Shown here piece after piece: positions 1 through 12,000 of a stretch of 64,000 nucleotides of DNA. Origin of the DNA: Pyropia haitanensis (taxonomy: Eukaryota > Rhodophyta > Bangiophyceae > Bangiales > Bangiaceae); NCBI GenBank assembly GCA_008729055.1, contig SDUX01000007.1, forward strand, positions 4,509,409 to 4,573,408, in the 5' to 3' direction. Position numbers and translations under genes: made by a program. The notes under the pieces were generated by a model. The model worked only from the letters and a program-made list of their open reading frames with translations. It searched no databases and was not told the origin of the DNA. Within the stretch, counting starts at the first letter, position 1, and the number at the start of each line of letters is the position of its first letter.

Positions 1-392
1 GCGTCCATGCAGCCCGTCCTACTCCCCCCCTCCGCTGGGCGACCGCCTGCCACGCTACACCGGCGCGCGGCCTCCATCAGGCCTGTGTCGTCCCCGGTCG
101 CTGGCGAACTGTCTTCCCGCCGGCACGAACGCATGCGCTCGGGCGTGTGGCAGGCCGGCTGGTGACAGGCCGGCCTGTCGTCGGCGCCGGTGCGGGTCCA
201 CCATCTGGGACCTGACGCCTGCTCCCACCGCTGGCCGGCCGCGTGTCTGACAACGACGAAGCGGGCGGTCATCTCAACCCCGTCATCATCTTCCCCCCCG
301 CTGGTCTGGCACGCGGCGCCGCCGCGGACTATCCATCTGGCCTCTGTCGTCCCCTCCAGCCCCGGATTTGCGTGGAGACGGATGGTGACGGG

Positions 393-3300
393 ATGAATGT
401 GGACCCTGAAGACGTCGGAGATGAATACGGGGGTGGCGTGTCTGGAGTCGATGGAGCTGATCGTGACGGGCCTGACGTGGGCGCAAAAGGCGACGAAGAT
501 GGAGGCAAGACTGGAGGGTCGGGCGACGGAGGAGCTGACGCTGACGGGACTGACCGTGATGCAGACAGCGACGGGGCAGACGGCGAAGCAGATGGTGAAC
601 TTGACAGTGAAGGGGCAGACGCGGAAGCAGACGACGACGACGGTAGTGACGGGACGGACGGGGAAGCAGATGGTGAACTTGACGGTGACGGGGCCGACGC
701 GGAAGCAGACGACGACGGCGGTGGTGACGGGACGGACGGGGAAGCGGACGGGGGTGCAGACTCCAGCGGAACGGTCGGCGCCGGTGAGGCTGGCGCGGCC
801 GGCCACACACCTGCTAAGATGCGGCGACTGTGTTGGCGTCTTTCTGCCGTTGCAGGGCGGGGCCGCTGGATCATTGCGGGGCCTGTTAACGACCATCAGA
901 ACATTGACCCACTGCGCTTCACGTCTGCCATTGTTGTGGAGGCCCTTCCCCGGTTTTCTTCTCGGGAAGTGTATGCGAGGGCAGTGCGCATGCTGATCAC
1001 CAAGGGTGTTTATGCGTCTATGGCAGCAGCGCATGAATCTATCCGGCATGTGTACAACGAGTACGACATTGTTTCGACGCAGCCGGATGAGCCCTCTTGG
1101 AATATCTCTGATGCTGACGGCCTGGTTGTGCGGCGCGTCTTGGACAACGCGACTGTGCACATGCGGCGCGCAAGGGGTAGAGTACAAGACGGCAGTGTCA
1201 AGTTCATCGCCTTCGAGCCGCTCTCATCGCATCCATGGTACGCGTACAAGCTGCGCCTGTTGTGCAGGCGCGGCGAGAGAAAAGGAGCACTTGCGTACCG
1301 CCGGGGGTTGTCGAAGCTCACGGACGACGATGAGCGGCGCTTGTTACGAGCTGGCAACAGCTCTGCGCTGCTCTCCGTTCGGCACGCGACCACGTACAAC
1401 TTGCGAACGGCGGCGGAGAAGTCCAAGGGTTTGCGGTCGACGAAGAAGCGCCCATGGCGAAACGTCGCGGCCCCAGACTTGATCCCGCCGAGAAGGCGTC
1501 TGTTTGCAATGAAGCGGCGTGTGTTCGAGAGGTGCAGTCGCGTGGATCACTCCATGATTGTGCTGGATGTGAATGGCGATGCCGTTCCATGGGAGTACGT
1601 ACGCGGCTCGGGCTTGTCGGGAGTGCGGCTGTACAAGTCTCAAAACGGAACGATCAAGCGACTCGCCTGCCACAGTCACAAGCAACGGAAAGATGCGTCA
1701 GGCTCCGCCGCTGCTGCGTCCGGGGCTGCCTCCGCTTCGGATGCGGGCAATCCTGACAATGAACCGGTTTTGGATGAGGACGGTGACGAAGGCTTTCCAA
1801 TGCCGTCTGAGAGTCCTTTGTCCGCGCAGGAGTTGCGCATCTTGCGGTCTTCGACTTTGGAGTATGCTGACGGTACGGAGGCAGAGGTCATCCTGGCAGT
1901 CGAGTTCGACATTGTTGCGGGCATACAGGCGTCCATTGCCCAACGTATGCTGCGGTGCAGCGCTGGAGATGTCAGCGCCTCGCCGACTGCCTGGTCTTTA
2001 GCAGCGGATGGCGGCCCGGTACGCCGCAGTGCGCTCACTATCTTCTCACTCGCGCTGTCGGCGTCTTGGCTCCTTGAAGGCCGGTCGGCAATGGTCCCCG
2101 TTTTGTACATTCTTGCGGGTGAACACCTCGTCCACTCTCCCTTGGCGGCCAGATTGGATAAGCTTGTGGCCGACGCAGTGCGCGCTTCTTATGAAGTGCG
2201 CGTGTATGCCACGAGCGGTATGGGGGCGGATGACAATGCGGACGATTCTTCGTCTTCCGACGATGTGGAGGACTGCGAGGAGAGCGTTTGCGACTGGACC
2301 GGCCCGCAGCTTGTGCGCATTGTCGGGGACTTCTCGATGATTGCTCACTTATTGGGTCTCACCGGTGGCTCCGACGACTCAAGGTGCCCTTTCTGGTGGC
2401 CTTGCTCTTCGAAGACATTCTTGAGCTTGACTGCGCAGACCTCGTCGCCCGGGGGGGCGAGGACTGTGACAGCCATTGCGAGTCAATGGGAGATGGCTTG
2501 CTGGTTCTTTGCTCGGTGGTGCGGCTTGCGAGGCGGCCTGACTTTGGCGTCGGGAACGGTGTCGGCAAGGTGCACAGAGTGTGCGCAGGCGATACCGCTT
2601 TCGTTGCCACTGGAGCGGTACGTGCGTTGTTGTGCGACTTCGTGTGCTGACGACATCATTAGTGGCGCGGACACACTGCCCATCATTTTGAGCACGCCCT
2701 TGAAGAACATGTTCAACCGCATCCGTCGCCGCGCAGGTGGCGTCAGGGGATATCCTGTCTTGCGTAGCGTCCCTGTCGTTGTGCAAGTCCCGGTTCTTCA
2801 CTGTACGGGTAACATTGTCAAGAAGCTCTTGTTCTTTTTTCTGGCAGAGCAGGGGGATGCTGTCAAGGCTGTCGCCAAGCGAGGAATCTACGGCGTAACG
2901 GGCAGAGACGGTCTGAAGCTGTATTTGCGGGAGTACATCAAGCTCGTGGCCCTCGTCGTTGCTTGTGAAGATATTGTCGGGGTTCCGGTGGAGAGTGCCA
3001 TGTTGTCAATGTGGTCACTGGCGCTGCTGATGACAGCAGCGTGGAGACAGGCTCTGACGGCACCTATGGAGGACCGCGAAAAGGCCATCGCAGTGATGGA
3101 GCTGGCAGTCGGCTTACTGGCCCCGTTGTGGTCTGCTCTCAAGCCGTTGGACAAGGAGAGCAAGGGCAGCGGCATTACATCACTCTATCTTCATGCGGTG
3201 TTGGCTCATGCGCGCGACTCGTTGGGTGAGAACTCACCAGCCCGCGCTGTTGTCACGGACGACAATGTGGAAGGTCAGGTGAGAGAGATGGGCAAGCACT

Positions 3301-4541
3301 GCAAGACAAGGATCAACAATGTCGCCCGGGCGCAAGCTGTTACGGAGTTGCAGGCGTTGGCGGACAAGGATCACGGGTCTCCGTCTCGGGGCCAGTTTGC
3401 TGCAGAGCTCAGGATTTACTCGTCGCGAGTGGAGGTGTGTTCTTGCTGTAGCGGTGACTTGAGCCTTTCTCAAGTGGCCGACATGACTAGGGCTATCAAC
3501 CGCGCCAAGGAGAGTAACGTCATTACCGAGGAGCATACTGCTGGCGACCAGGACTCCTCTTCTGTGACGCTGATGCTGCCAGCGGCCCTCATGCACGACG
3601 ATGAGGAGCTGGCGGAGCAAGATGGAGAGCGGTCGTGGCTGAGCAAGGAGCGGAAGGTGGCGCGCGCTCTATCGGAGCGCCTTAAGACGCTCAAGGTTTG
3701 TCTTTGTGGCGCTATTCGGCAGATGCAACCGGGTTCCATCGCACGCAGGCTCAAGGCATTGTGTGACGCAGAGGATGATGTAGAACCCTGCGACGGTCGC
3801 GACGGCGACGTAGCCGATGACGGCGACGCAGCCAACCGTCCGGTGCTGAACCAACCAGCGACGCAGCGCGACCGCGTACGGGAGCAGAGCGGGGCTCCTG
3901 CACCAGGCGGAGTGACCCTTGATGACGCGCGTTCGCTGATGGCACACCACACAGCCACCTGCCGGATGCGTGATGTCGGCGATTGTCAGGGGCAATGTCG
4001 CGGTGGTGACGTCGACGACTCTACGGACGCCGACAGTGAAGGCGGTGGCAACGGTGGCGGCGCTGGCGGCAATAGCGTTGGCGGCAACAACGGCGCCGAT
4101 GACAACGCAGTGGGAGGAGATGACGAACAAATTCTCGACGACAGTGGGGGCGAGGAAGTTCGCGAGGGGAGAGACGCCGATGCAGTCCCCGCCGCGGACG
4201 ACTGGTCCGGCGTGCCGTTCATCGCTTCGGAGCTTCTGAAGGACCCGACGTTGCGCGGTTTTGCTCCTCCTGTTGCCCCCTTGCGCGCCTTCTTGGATGG
4301 GGACCACGAGGCCCTCTTGAACAGCACGGAAGCAGACGCCGCCGAATGCAGGAAGCGCATTGCCGAGGAGGACATCCTGCTGAGATTGTTCGCCGTGCGG
4401 ATGCGTCGGGGTCCTTTTGTCTCGTGGGCTCGGCTGCAGGGCGTCCATTTGGGCGCCATGTACGAGGGCATCGAGAGCGTCATTCGCAAGCTGGACGAGT
4501 TACGTGAGGCTCTTCCGGGAGCTCACGTGTCCACACTTTAA
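393..4541 (+). CDS. Orphan 1382-aa protein, possibly transposase-derived
   Basis: The frame is open without an intron for 4.1 kb. I chose the first ATG (393); the frame stays open upstream to at least 243, but only with a GTG there. Residues about 1-130 are acidic repeats of Asp/Glu/Gly with Ala and Thr. The middle is well-mixed globular sequence, with a second acidic/Gly-Asn-rich stretch near residues 1190-1270. I see a weak resemblance to DDE transposases: an Asp followed by a hydrophobic run (GDFSMIAHLLGL, Asp646) and a Cys pair (CPFWWPC), an Asp near residue 760 before a NIVKKLL-type stretch, and a late 'LYLHAVLAHARDSLGE...NVEG' segment with Glu960 like the third acidic position. The assignment is inference; the long ORF itself is solid. 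Base composition is lower in GC than the genes from 9 kb on, which fits a different origin. No terminal repeats were found around it. Confidence 0.55.
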   Translation: MNVDPEDVGDEYGGGVSGVDGADRDGPDVGAKGDEDGGKTGGSGDGGADADGTDRDADSDGADGEADGELDSEGADAEADDDDGSDGTDGEADGELDGDGADAEADDDGGGDGTDGEADGGADSSGTVGAGEAGAAGHTPAKMRRLCWRLSAVAGRGRWIIAGPVNDHQNIDPLRFTSAIVVEALPRFSSREVYARAVRMLITKGVYASMAAAHESIRHVYNEYDIVSTQPDEPSWNISDADGLVVRRVLDNATVHMRRARGRVQDGSVKFIAFEPLSSHPWYAYKLRLLCRRGERKGALAYRRGLSKLTDDDERRLLRAGNSSALLSVRHATTYNLRTAAEKSKGLRSTKKRPWRNVAAPDLIPPRRRLFAMKRRVFERCSRVDHSMIVLDVNGDAVPWEYVRGSGLSGVRLYKSQNGTIKRLACHSHKQRKDASGSAAAASGAASASDAGNPDNEPVLDEDGDEGFPMPSESPLSAQELRILRSSTLEYADGTEAEVILAVEFDIVAGIQASIAQRMLRCSAGDVSASPTAWSLAADGGPVRRSALTIFSLALSASWLLEGRSAMVPVLYILAGEHLVHSPLAARLDKLVADAVRASYEVRVYATSGMGADDNADDSSSSDDVEDCEESVCDWTGPQLVRIVGDFSMIAHLLGLTGGSDDSRCPFWWPCSSKTFLSLTAQTSSPGGARTVTAIASQWEMACWFFARWCGLRGGLTLASGTVSARCTECAQAIPLSLPLERYVRCCATSCADDIISGADTLPIILSTPLKNMFNRIRRRAGGVRGYPVLRSVPVVVQVPVLHCTGNIVKKLLFFFLAEQGDAVKAVAKRGIYGVTGRDGLKLYLREYIKLVALVVACEDIVGVPVESAMLSMWSLALLMTAAWRQALTAPMEDREKAIAVMELAVGLLAPLWSALKPLDKESKGSGITSLYLHAVLAHARDSLGENSPARAVVTDDNVEGQVREMGKHCKTRINNVARAQAVTELQALADKDHGSPSRGQFAAELRIYSSRVEVCSCCSGDLSLSQVADMTRAINRAKESNVITEEHTAGDQDSSSVTLMLPAALMHDDEELAEQDGERSWLSKERKVARALSERLKTLKVCLCGAIRQMQPGSIARRLKALCDAEDDVEPCDGRDGDVADDGDAANRPVLNQPATQRDRVREQSGAPAPGGVTLDDARSLMAHHTATCRMRDVGDCQGQCRGGDVDDSTDADSEGGGNGGGAGGNSVGGNNGADDNAVGGDDEQILDDSGGEEVREGRDADAVPAADDWSGVPFIASELLKDPTLRGFAPPVAPLRAFLDGDHEALLNSTEADAAECRKRIAEEDILLRLFAVRMRRGPFVSWARLQGVHLGAMYEGIESVIRKLDELREALPGAHVSTL

Positions 4542-5520
4542 CTGGGTCGACAGCTGATCACAAGCGCATCGACAGGTACAAGTAGTGCTGCTGAGATGGT
4601 GGGAGTGTACATTGAGGGTTGCTCAGCGTGTGCCTATTCGGTGCGCCCCTCTCAAGCGAACCCTTGTTTCTAATGGCACGCGACCGAGGCTCCGCAGAAA
4701 TGCGGCGCAGACGACGGCTTCGCCGGCCGGCTGACATTGCGAGAACCTCCACCTGCCCCTACGTTCACCCCGATTGAGTCCACATGCGCTACCTGCCTCG
4801 GGGATTATCGCCGGTTCAAGTGGGCCAGACACTGCTGGCCAGGAAGCGCAGTGCAGTCGACCGCAGGCTACTGTGCAACGCTTCCGTCGTCAGGCGGGTA
4901 CGATATGCGTGTGGAAGTTGATTGCGGTGAGAACCGCTGCGCTTTTTCGGTCCCTCGCCAGGCTGAACCACGCGACACAACGAACGGCACGGAATGCCTC
5001 GCGATTCCTCGGGATCAGTCGTTGCGAAAAGTACAGCACTCATGAGGCTCATTCCAGCGTCCGAAGACTTAAGCTCGCCGTTCGGCGCACGCGACCGTCC
5101 GAGAAGCCGTGCTCGGTCGTGCGTGGCGACTACGCAGCCGTGCCATATTTGCACGACGATGCACAGATCCGTGCGTGCATCGCGCCTTATAGCGTCCTGT
5201 GCTCCTCCGCACGACTTCCGACCATATGTAAACACAGAGAACGAACGGGACGTAGAGGACCTCCACCACGTCGCCGAGGTCGAGTTCCGGAAGTGGAGCG
5301 AAGTCTGCTTACAGGGCGTGCGCCGTGAAGTGCGAAAAAAACGCCCCTCACGGTACCTGACAGGGCGATTTTTGCCAGTCGCACGCGGTCGCACGCGCCG
5401 AGCACGCCCCAAATTTGGTGTCCCGACGTTTACGGGTTAGACACCACAGCGCAGTCCTCGCCTCCAAAGCGCGCCCCCCACCCCCCCCCCCCCCCCCCCC
5501 TCCCCCCACCGCCGAGGGGC
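4542..5520. other. Intergenic, no gene seen
   Basis: Lies between two genes that converge. Only short overlapping frames on both strands, none recognisable. Near 5335-5378 there is an imperfect palindrome centred on GGTACC and flanked by A-runs and T-runs. A C20 tract occupies 5481-5500, just beyond the stop of the minus-strand gene that ends at 5521. Confidence 0.6.
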
Positions 5521-6382
5521 CTATTTGACCCAGTTTGGCTTGGGCCCCGCCCAGCAGCACCCAAAGCCGGTCCTCCGCACCGTCGGCGGGCGGCACTTGC
5601 TGCAGCACTCCACCCGCTGCCAGTAGTGGCGGATGCGGAGGCAGCACTTTGCCGGGTTCCCAAACGTCATGGGCCCACAAAAGCTGGTCCCCTGCTTGCT
5701 CAGCCGCGGCCGCCCGCGCACAATCCGCCCCCGCCGCGTCGCCTCGCACAGCGTCACGTCACAGCGCCTGTAGACTGCCGGCGCCCAGCTGCCACACCGG
5801 GTGACCACCTCGTTGACGATGAAGACGGGGTCCGCCGCCTCGACGGCCGGCGCGGGGCGGGTGGCCGCCCCGCTGGGACACCGGCCGTACGCGCGGCAGT
5901 CCACATCCAGCGGCGGCGCCACGCCGGCGCCAAACGTGCCGTCGGGCCCCACCACCGGCGCGCCGCCGCCGCCGTCGCCGCCGCCCGCGGCGGCGCGCGC
6001 ACGGAAGCAGCACTGGCGGCCGCCGGGCCGCGTCGACGGCTTCCAGTCCACCGTACACACCGCCCCGTCCGACCCGTACTCGATGCGCGGCACGCAAAAG
6101 CCCATGGACCGGTCGATGCAGCAGAGGTAGGCGCGCGCGTCGCCGCTCGTGCGGTACGCGTCGAGGCAGGCGGTGGTGTTGACGGCGGCCGGCTGCTGCC
6201 GCGGCGGCGGGAAGGGGATCTCCTCCTCGGCGTCGGGCGGGAGGATTGCGAGCGTGGGCGTCGCCGCGGGCGTCGACGCGGGCGTCGACGCGGGCGTCGC
6301 CGCGGGCGTCGACAGGGAGGACCGCCCACGGGTGGGGCGCGACGGCGCGCGCCGGCGGGGCGTGTCGGCGCCGTGCGCGGGG

Positions 6383-6414
<32 letters not shown>

Positions 6415-6459
6415 CACCGCCAGCACCACGGCGGTGGTCACCCACCGGCGGGCGGCCAT
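5521..6459 (-). CDS. Secreted cysteine-rich orphan protein
   Basis: 312 aa. The N-terminus (MAARRWVTTAVVLAVAVAAA) is a textbook signal peptide, so the product probably enters the secretory pathway. After it comes a short Thr/Ser/Pro/Ala linker with repeated TPAST/TPAAT units, a likely O-glycosylated or cell-wall linker. The remainder carries many cysteines, often paired: YLCCIDRSMGFCVP, QCCFRA, CDVTLCEA, KCCLRIRHYWQRVECCSKC, and a terminal FGCCWAGPKP. I recognise no named domain. The CC-W ending and the Cys spacing recall the short Cys-rich module at the start of the tyrosinase-like protein at 41921, so the two may belong to one secreted/cell-wall repertoire (inference). The frame is intact although the coding DNA is very GC-rich, and the start ATG is clear. 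Function unknown. Confidence 0.75.
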
Positions 6460-9024
6460 CGCGGGCAGCCGACGCGGGGGTGAGGAGGGGGAGCGGTGGG
6501 GGAGGGGCCGAGGATGGAGGCGCGGAGGCGGCAGAGGCGGAGGAGGAGGAGGCCAGGCGGCGAGCAGCGCCTACGTCAGCGGTGGCGGCGGTCCGACGCT
6601 CGTGCGGGCGGGGCGGGCGTGCCGGGGCGCCGCGAACGACACCGCCACCGCCGCGGCCTCTTATGCAGCCGCCGCACCGGCAGGCGGTCGGCTCAGAGGG
6701 GGGGGGGCCACGGGACGCGTGCGGACACTCCCACGCGGCCGGTGCCCCCCCTCCCGCCCCCCCGTGCAGCGACACGCCGTCCGCGCACGCCCACAACCCG
6801 GTCCGCGCACGCCCACAAGCCCGTCCGCGTGCCACTCCCTCCCCCCTCCCCCCCCGCCTCCGTGTGGTAATACGCCAGACGGGTCGTTGCGGGTAGAAAT
6901 GTCCGCCCTCCGACGAGGCCACCGTCTGCTGTGCACAGGTGGGGGTCGCAAGCCGACGGCGTGACACTGGTCAATGGCGCGTGGCAGCCGCACCCACCCC
7001 TCCGCCCCCCCCTCGACACCCCCCCCTCCACACCCCCGCCTCCGCCGTTGCCCCCTCCCGCCTCCCCCCACGCCCCCCCCACTGACCCTCCCTGCCGCCC
7101 ACCCCCCTCCCTACCCGCCACACCGTCCTCCACACCCCACTAGTGACCCGTCCCCCCTCCAAACGCCGTCGGCGTGCACGCACCGCCGGCGGCGGCTGGG
7201 GTGCGGCGCCCACCACCCCCCCCGCGGGGCTCGTCCCCGTCCCCGGCTCGTCCGCCGCTCACCCCCGCGGCCCTGACGTGTGGTGACCGACGCGACGCGT
7301 CGCCCTCTGCAAAGGCAAGAACGCTCTCAGCGGCCACAAGACGCCCGCTCACGCCCCTGCCCGCCCGTCAGCGTGGACGCGGGGGGGGGAAGAGACAGTG
7401 GGGGGCGTGACGAGGCCGCGTCGTGCTCGTCCGCGGCGCGCACGTCCCGGCCCAACGCCCCCCACACCCGTGGCAAGGGTAATTGGCGCGCGGCGTCCCC
7501 CCCCCCCGGCCGCCGCGTGGGCCGCGGCGCCGGCTGCCGCGCCCCGTCGGCGGGCGGCCGGCGGCCGGCGGCCGGCGGCGAGATCGCGTGGCGGGACCGC
7601 GACGCGGCCGCCGACCGCCGCGACGGCCGCCGCCGCGGCGGCCGTCACGCGCGTGCGGCGCGGCCGGCCGGCCGCGCCCGCGTGGACGCGGCTCACCGCC
7701 CAGCCCGCGGCGTGCTAGGCCGTGGCGACCGGCTGCGGTGGCAGCGTGGCCTTGACAGTGACGCCGGCGCCACGCCAGCGCGGCCACTCGCCTCGGCGTA
7801 GTGGAAGCGGCGTGGAGCGGGCCGCCAAGCTGGCGCGAGACCGAGCCACTCGCCCCGCCGCCGTCGCCGCCGCCGCCAGAACGATCAGCGCGTTTGACGC
7901 GACGGAAGCGCAGGGAGGAGACGCGGTCGGCCTCCAACAGCGTGCCAGGTGGACGACTGAAGTGGCGGGCCAAATGGCCACGTCTGCGGTACCGGAAAGT
8001 GTGCGAAAACGTGAAAGCAAGTCCAAACAAACACGAGGGCACCGAACACAGGTGCACCTTCACTGCGCCTTTGAACATCGCTGGTTGACACTGCGCCATG
8101 AATTCTCGAACGAGTTTGGGTGAAAACATCTTTGAGCCAATGAGCACGCAGCACGTGCAAGCCTTGCGCACATTTGTCCATGCTGAACATTGATGAAAGG
8201 TTCGTGACAAGAAAATAAATGATGCTGTGGTCGGTACTGCAATTCAGATATATGTCAAATAGGTCTAAAAATCAATGAATCTCAGTTTTTCAGCTACACT
8301 GTCGTACAGTGTGGCCGCTGTCAACGTTCGTCGGCAGCTCGAGACTACCATTTCGTGCTTGCTTCGTTGTCGGACGAGAGTCAGATCCCTGCTCTTTCAG
8401 CCAATCAATGGTCAGCAAAACGACATCAAGACAGTCCGCGGAGCACTCGTTCTTGGTCTAGTGTAATGGATCAGTTGATCTTGCGGATCGCCGTGGACCA
8501 ATAGCCAACCCTGTTGAGATGACTCAACGGACAAACATGACCGAAAGGTACCCAAGTGGAACGCAGCCAGAGCTTAACATGACTGTGCACGCATGGCCCC
8601 GGGTGGTCCAATGGGAAGCAGGACGCTTGCCAATCAAAATTTCCATGTCTTGTCCGTGTGCCTGTCAAGTTGCATGATATTTAATGCACTTAGTCTGTCA
8701 AGTGAACGATTACTTTTTCAAGTCTCGTTGGCCTCGTCTATTTTCGTCACTTGTGCGTTCCCGCCCACCCGTCCTTTGTGACCGCCGACTCGGCCGCAGC
8801 AAGATCCTGCTCTGCCCGCCTTCGCCGCTCGCAACGGCGCCGGCGCCTCGGCGCCCAGCTGCTGCCGCCGCTTTGCAGGTGGGACGACGGTCTACGTTCG
8901 TGGCGTGGCTGTGTGACATTCACCCCCCCTTGCCCTATCGACATTCCCCCTTTCTCCTCCGCTTCCTTGCCGCTGTTCATTCACCCCCCTCCCCTCCAGT
9001 CTCCCCCCCTCCCCGCCATCCGTC
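6460..9024. other. Intergenic, divergent promoter region
   Basis: 2.6 kb between the divergent Cys-rich gene and SF3B3. The first 1.5 kb is CpG-rich low-complexity DNA with a degenerate tandem motif of the form 'gtccgcgcacgcccaca' near 6777-6830. From about 7950 to 8750 the sequence becomes AT-richer and non-repetitive. A pyrimidine-rich stretch (8920-9020) runs up to the SF3B3 ATG. The open frames here are composition-driven and I call none. Confidence 0.6.
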
Positions 9025-12000
9025 ATGCATCTGTGGCAACTCACGCTGGTCGGCCCCACCACCGTGACGGCCGTTGCGTCCGGGTCCTTCACTGCCGCCA
9101 AGCGCCACGAGCTGGTGGTGGCCACCCCCTCGGCTCTGCTGCTGCTGCGGTCCACCCCCGACGGCCGCCTCCGCTGCCTGTCTGCCTGCCCCGCCTATGG
9201 CGCCGTCCGGGCGGTCGCGCCGGTGCGGCTGCCCGGCTCCCGTCGCGACGTGCTCGCCGTCACGGCCGACTCTGGGCGGCTGGCGCTGCTCCAACTGTCT
9301 GCGACGGCCTCCCCCCCCTCGTGGACGCCCCTCCACGTCGAGACGTACGGCAAGTCTGGGGTGCGGCGGCTGGTGCCCGGCCAGTACCTGGTCGTGGACC
9401 CCCGCGGGCGGGCGCTGCTGGTCGCCGCGGTGGAGCGCCAAAAGTTCGCGGTCGTCCTCAACCGCGACGCGGAGGCGGCGCTGACCGTCGCGTCCCCGCT
9501 GGCCGCCCACAAGAGCCGCACCGCCACCCTCGCGGTGGTCGCCGCAGACGTTGGCTGGGAGAACCCCGTGTTTGTCGCCCTCGAGCGGGGCTACGAGCCA
9601 CGCGGCGGGCCCGTCGGGCTCGTTGCGTACGAGCTCGACCTGGGGCTCAACACCGTCGTGCGGCGGGCGCTCGGGGGGGGGGTCGACCCGACCGCGTCCG
9701 CGCTGGTCGCCGTCCCGGGGGGGGACGACGGGCCGGGGGGGGTGCTCGTCGCGGCCGACACCCACCTGTCGTACGTGCCGCTGCGGGTGGGGGGGGGGGG
9801 GGGGTGGACGCCGCCGCCACCACCGCGGGCGCCGCCGCCGCCGCTGGCGCCGCCGCCGCCGCGGATGCGCCGGGCGGGCCGCCGATGCCGCGCACCCTCC
9901 GGGTGCGGATGCTCCACCGGCGGGGCGAGGCGCTGGGCGCGGCCATGGTCACCGCCGCGACGGGCCACCGCCAAAAGGGGCTCCTCTTTTTCCTCCTCTG
10001 CACCGAGCGCGGGGACCTGCTCGTCGCCACCCTCACCACCGTGCCCGCTGCGGGCGGCGCGGGTGGCGCGGCCGCCGCCGGCGCGGCCGCCGCTACGGGC
10101 GCCGCCTCGGTGGTGACCGCCCTGTCCCTCCGCTACCTCGACTCCCTCCCCGGCCCGGCGCGGTGCCTGTCGGTCCTCCGCTCGGGCTTCCTGTTTGTCG
10201 CCCCCGAGTTTGGGCCGCTCGCGCTGTACGAGTTCCTCGCGGACCCGTCGGGGGTGGCGACCGACGAGGGGGGGTACGCGTCGTCGGCCAACTGGACCGC
10301 CGCGCCGCCGCCGTCTTCGATGGTGCCTGGGGGCGGCGCCGGGCTGCCGCCGGGGCTCGCCCCCCGGGGGGCGTACGGCAAGCTCGGCGGCCGCCCGCCG
10401 GTGCGCGTGTACGGCGCGGCGGACGACCTCAACCCGCCGCCGCGGGCGGCAGCCGCCGCGGCTGCCGCGGGCGGCGGCGGCGTCGCAGACGCGGGCGGCG
10501 GCAGCGACGGCGGCCCGCCCGACGCGCTCGCCTTTGTCCCCCGCGCGGTGCCCGTCAACCTGGTCCTCGTCGACGAGCTCCCCGGCATTTCGCCCGCCCT
10601 CTGCGGCGCCGCGGCGCCTGGCGGGGGCACCGCCGCCGGGGGTGTCCGCGTGTGCCTCCCGCCGCTGCTCGTCGGCAGCGGCCGTGGCGGCGCGTCCATG
10701 ATCCGCACCGTCGCCCACGGGGTGGGCGTTGGGGAGATGGCGTCCGAGACGCTGCCGGGCACCCTCACCGGCGTGTGGACGCTGGGGGGACCCCCCGACG
10801 AGGAGGCAGAGGAGGCTGCGGAGCGCACGGCCGCTGGGGAGCCGCCCCCTGCCGACGTGACCCGCTTCATTGTCGTCTCGTTTGTCAATGCGTCCATGGT
10901 GCTCCGTGTGGGGGAGGCGGTGGAGGAGGCGGCCGACTCGGGCCTCCACACGGGGGTGGCGACGCTCGCGGCGGGGGTGCTGGCTGGGGGGGTGCTCGCG
11001 CAGGTCACCGCGGGGGGGGTGCGCTGCGTTCACCCGCCGGGCGGGGCGGCCGCCGCCGCCGGCACGCCCCGGCTGGTGGACTGGGTACCCCCACGGGGGG
11101 TGGCCATTGTGGCTGCCGCCCTCAACGCCCAGCAGGTGGTGGTGGCGCTCCTGTCGGGCACGGTGATTTGCCTCGAGGTGGACGCGGGCGGCGGCGGGGG
11201 GCTCGCCACCGTCGGCGTCATCGAGGCGCTGCGGTCGGCCGAGGGCGGCGCGCTCTTTGGGGGTGGCGCCATCGGCGCCAACGGCTCGGCCGCCGCGACG
11301 GCCGCGGCGGCGGCCGCCGCGGCGTCGGGCGTCCCGCCCATTGCCATTGGCCTGCCGCCCGTGCCGCCGGGCCGGCGGCGGGCGTCGGTGGTGGCGCTGG
11401 CCGACACGGCCACCGCCCTGGTGCGGACGTTTACGCTCGACGCGGGGTCGGGCGTGCCGTCGACAGCCGCCGCGGGCCTCCAAGCAGTCGAGGGCAACGT
11501 CACGGCCGTGTCGCTGGGGCGGGTCCACATTGGCGACGCGTCTGGCGCCGACGCGGACGCGGTGGCGGTGGCGGCCGGCACGGGGCTGGCCGCCTCCACC
11601 GCGGCGGCGGGTGCGGGAGCGGGGGGGGGCGCGGGCGCCCGCCGTGGCGGCGCCGCCGCCGCCGACGGCGGGGGCCCCGGCCAGACGGGCACCCCCGGCG
11701 ACGGTGCGCTGACGCTCCTCGTCGGCACCGCGGCGGGGGTGCTCGTCCGCGCCGCCGTCTCTGCGCGGACGGGGGCCATCTCGGCCAAGCGGTCCCGCTT
11801 CCTCGGCGGCGGCGCGCTGCGGCTGTCGCCGCTCTCCCTCCCAGACGCGCTGGAGGTGGCGGTCGTGGCGGCGGCGGCGTCCCCCCCCTGGCTCGTCCAC
11901 GGCAGCGCCGGGCGGGCGGTGGTGACGCCGCTCGCGGCGGCGCCGCTGGCGGCGGCCGCCCCGTTTGCGAGCCCCCAGTGCCCCGTCGGCCTCGTGGCGG

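Noticed and set aside
286..874. Minus-strand frames opposite the start of the 393-4541 ORF
   Set aside because: Ser/Pro/Arg repeats are the antisense of the acidic Asp/Gly coding repeat.
5335..5378. Palindrome around GGTACC as a possible terminator
   Set aside because: Pairing is imperfect beyond five bases at the ends and a hexamer at the centre, and intrinsic terminators are not expected in a nuclear genome.
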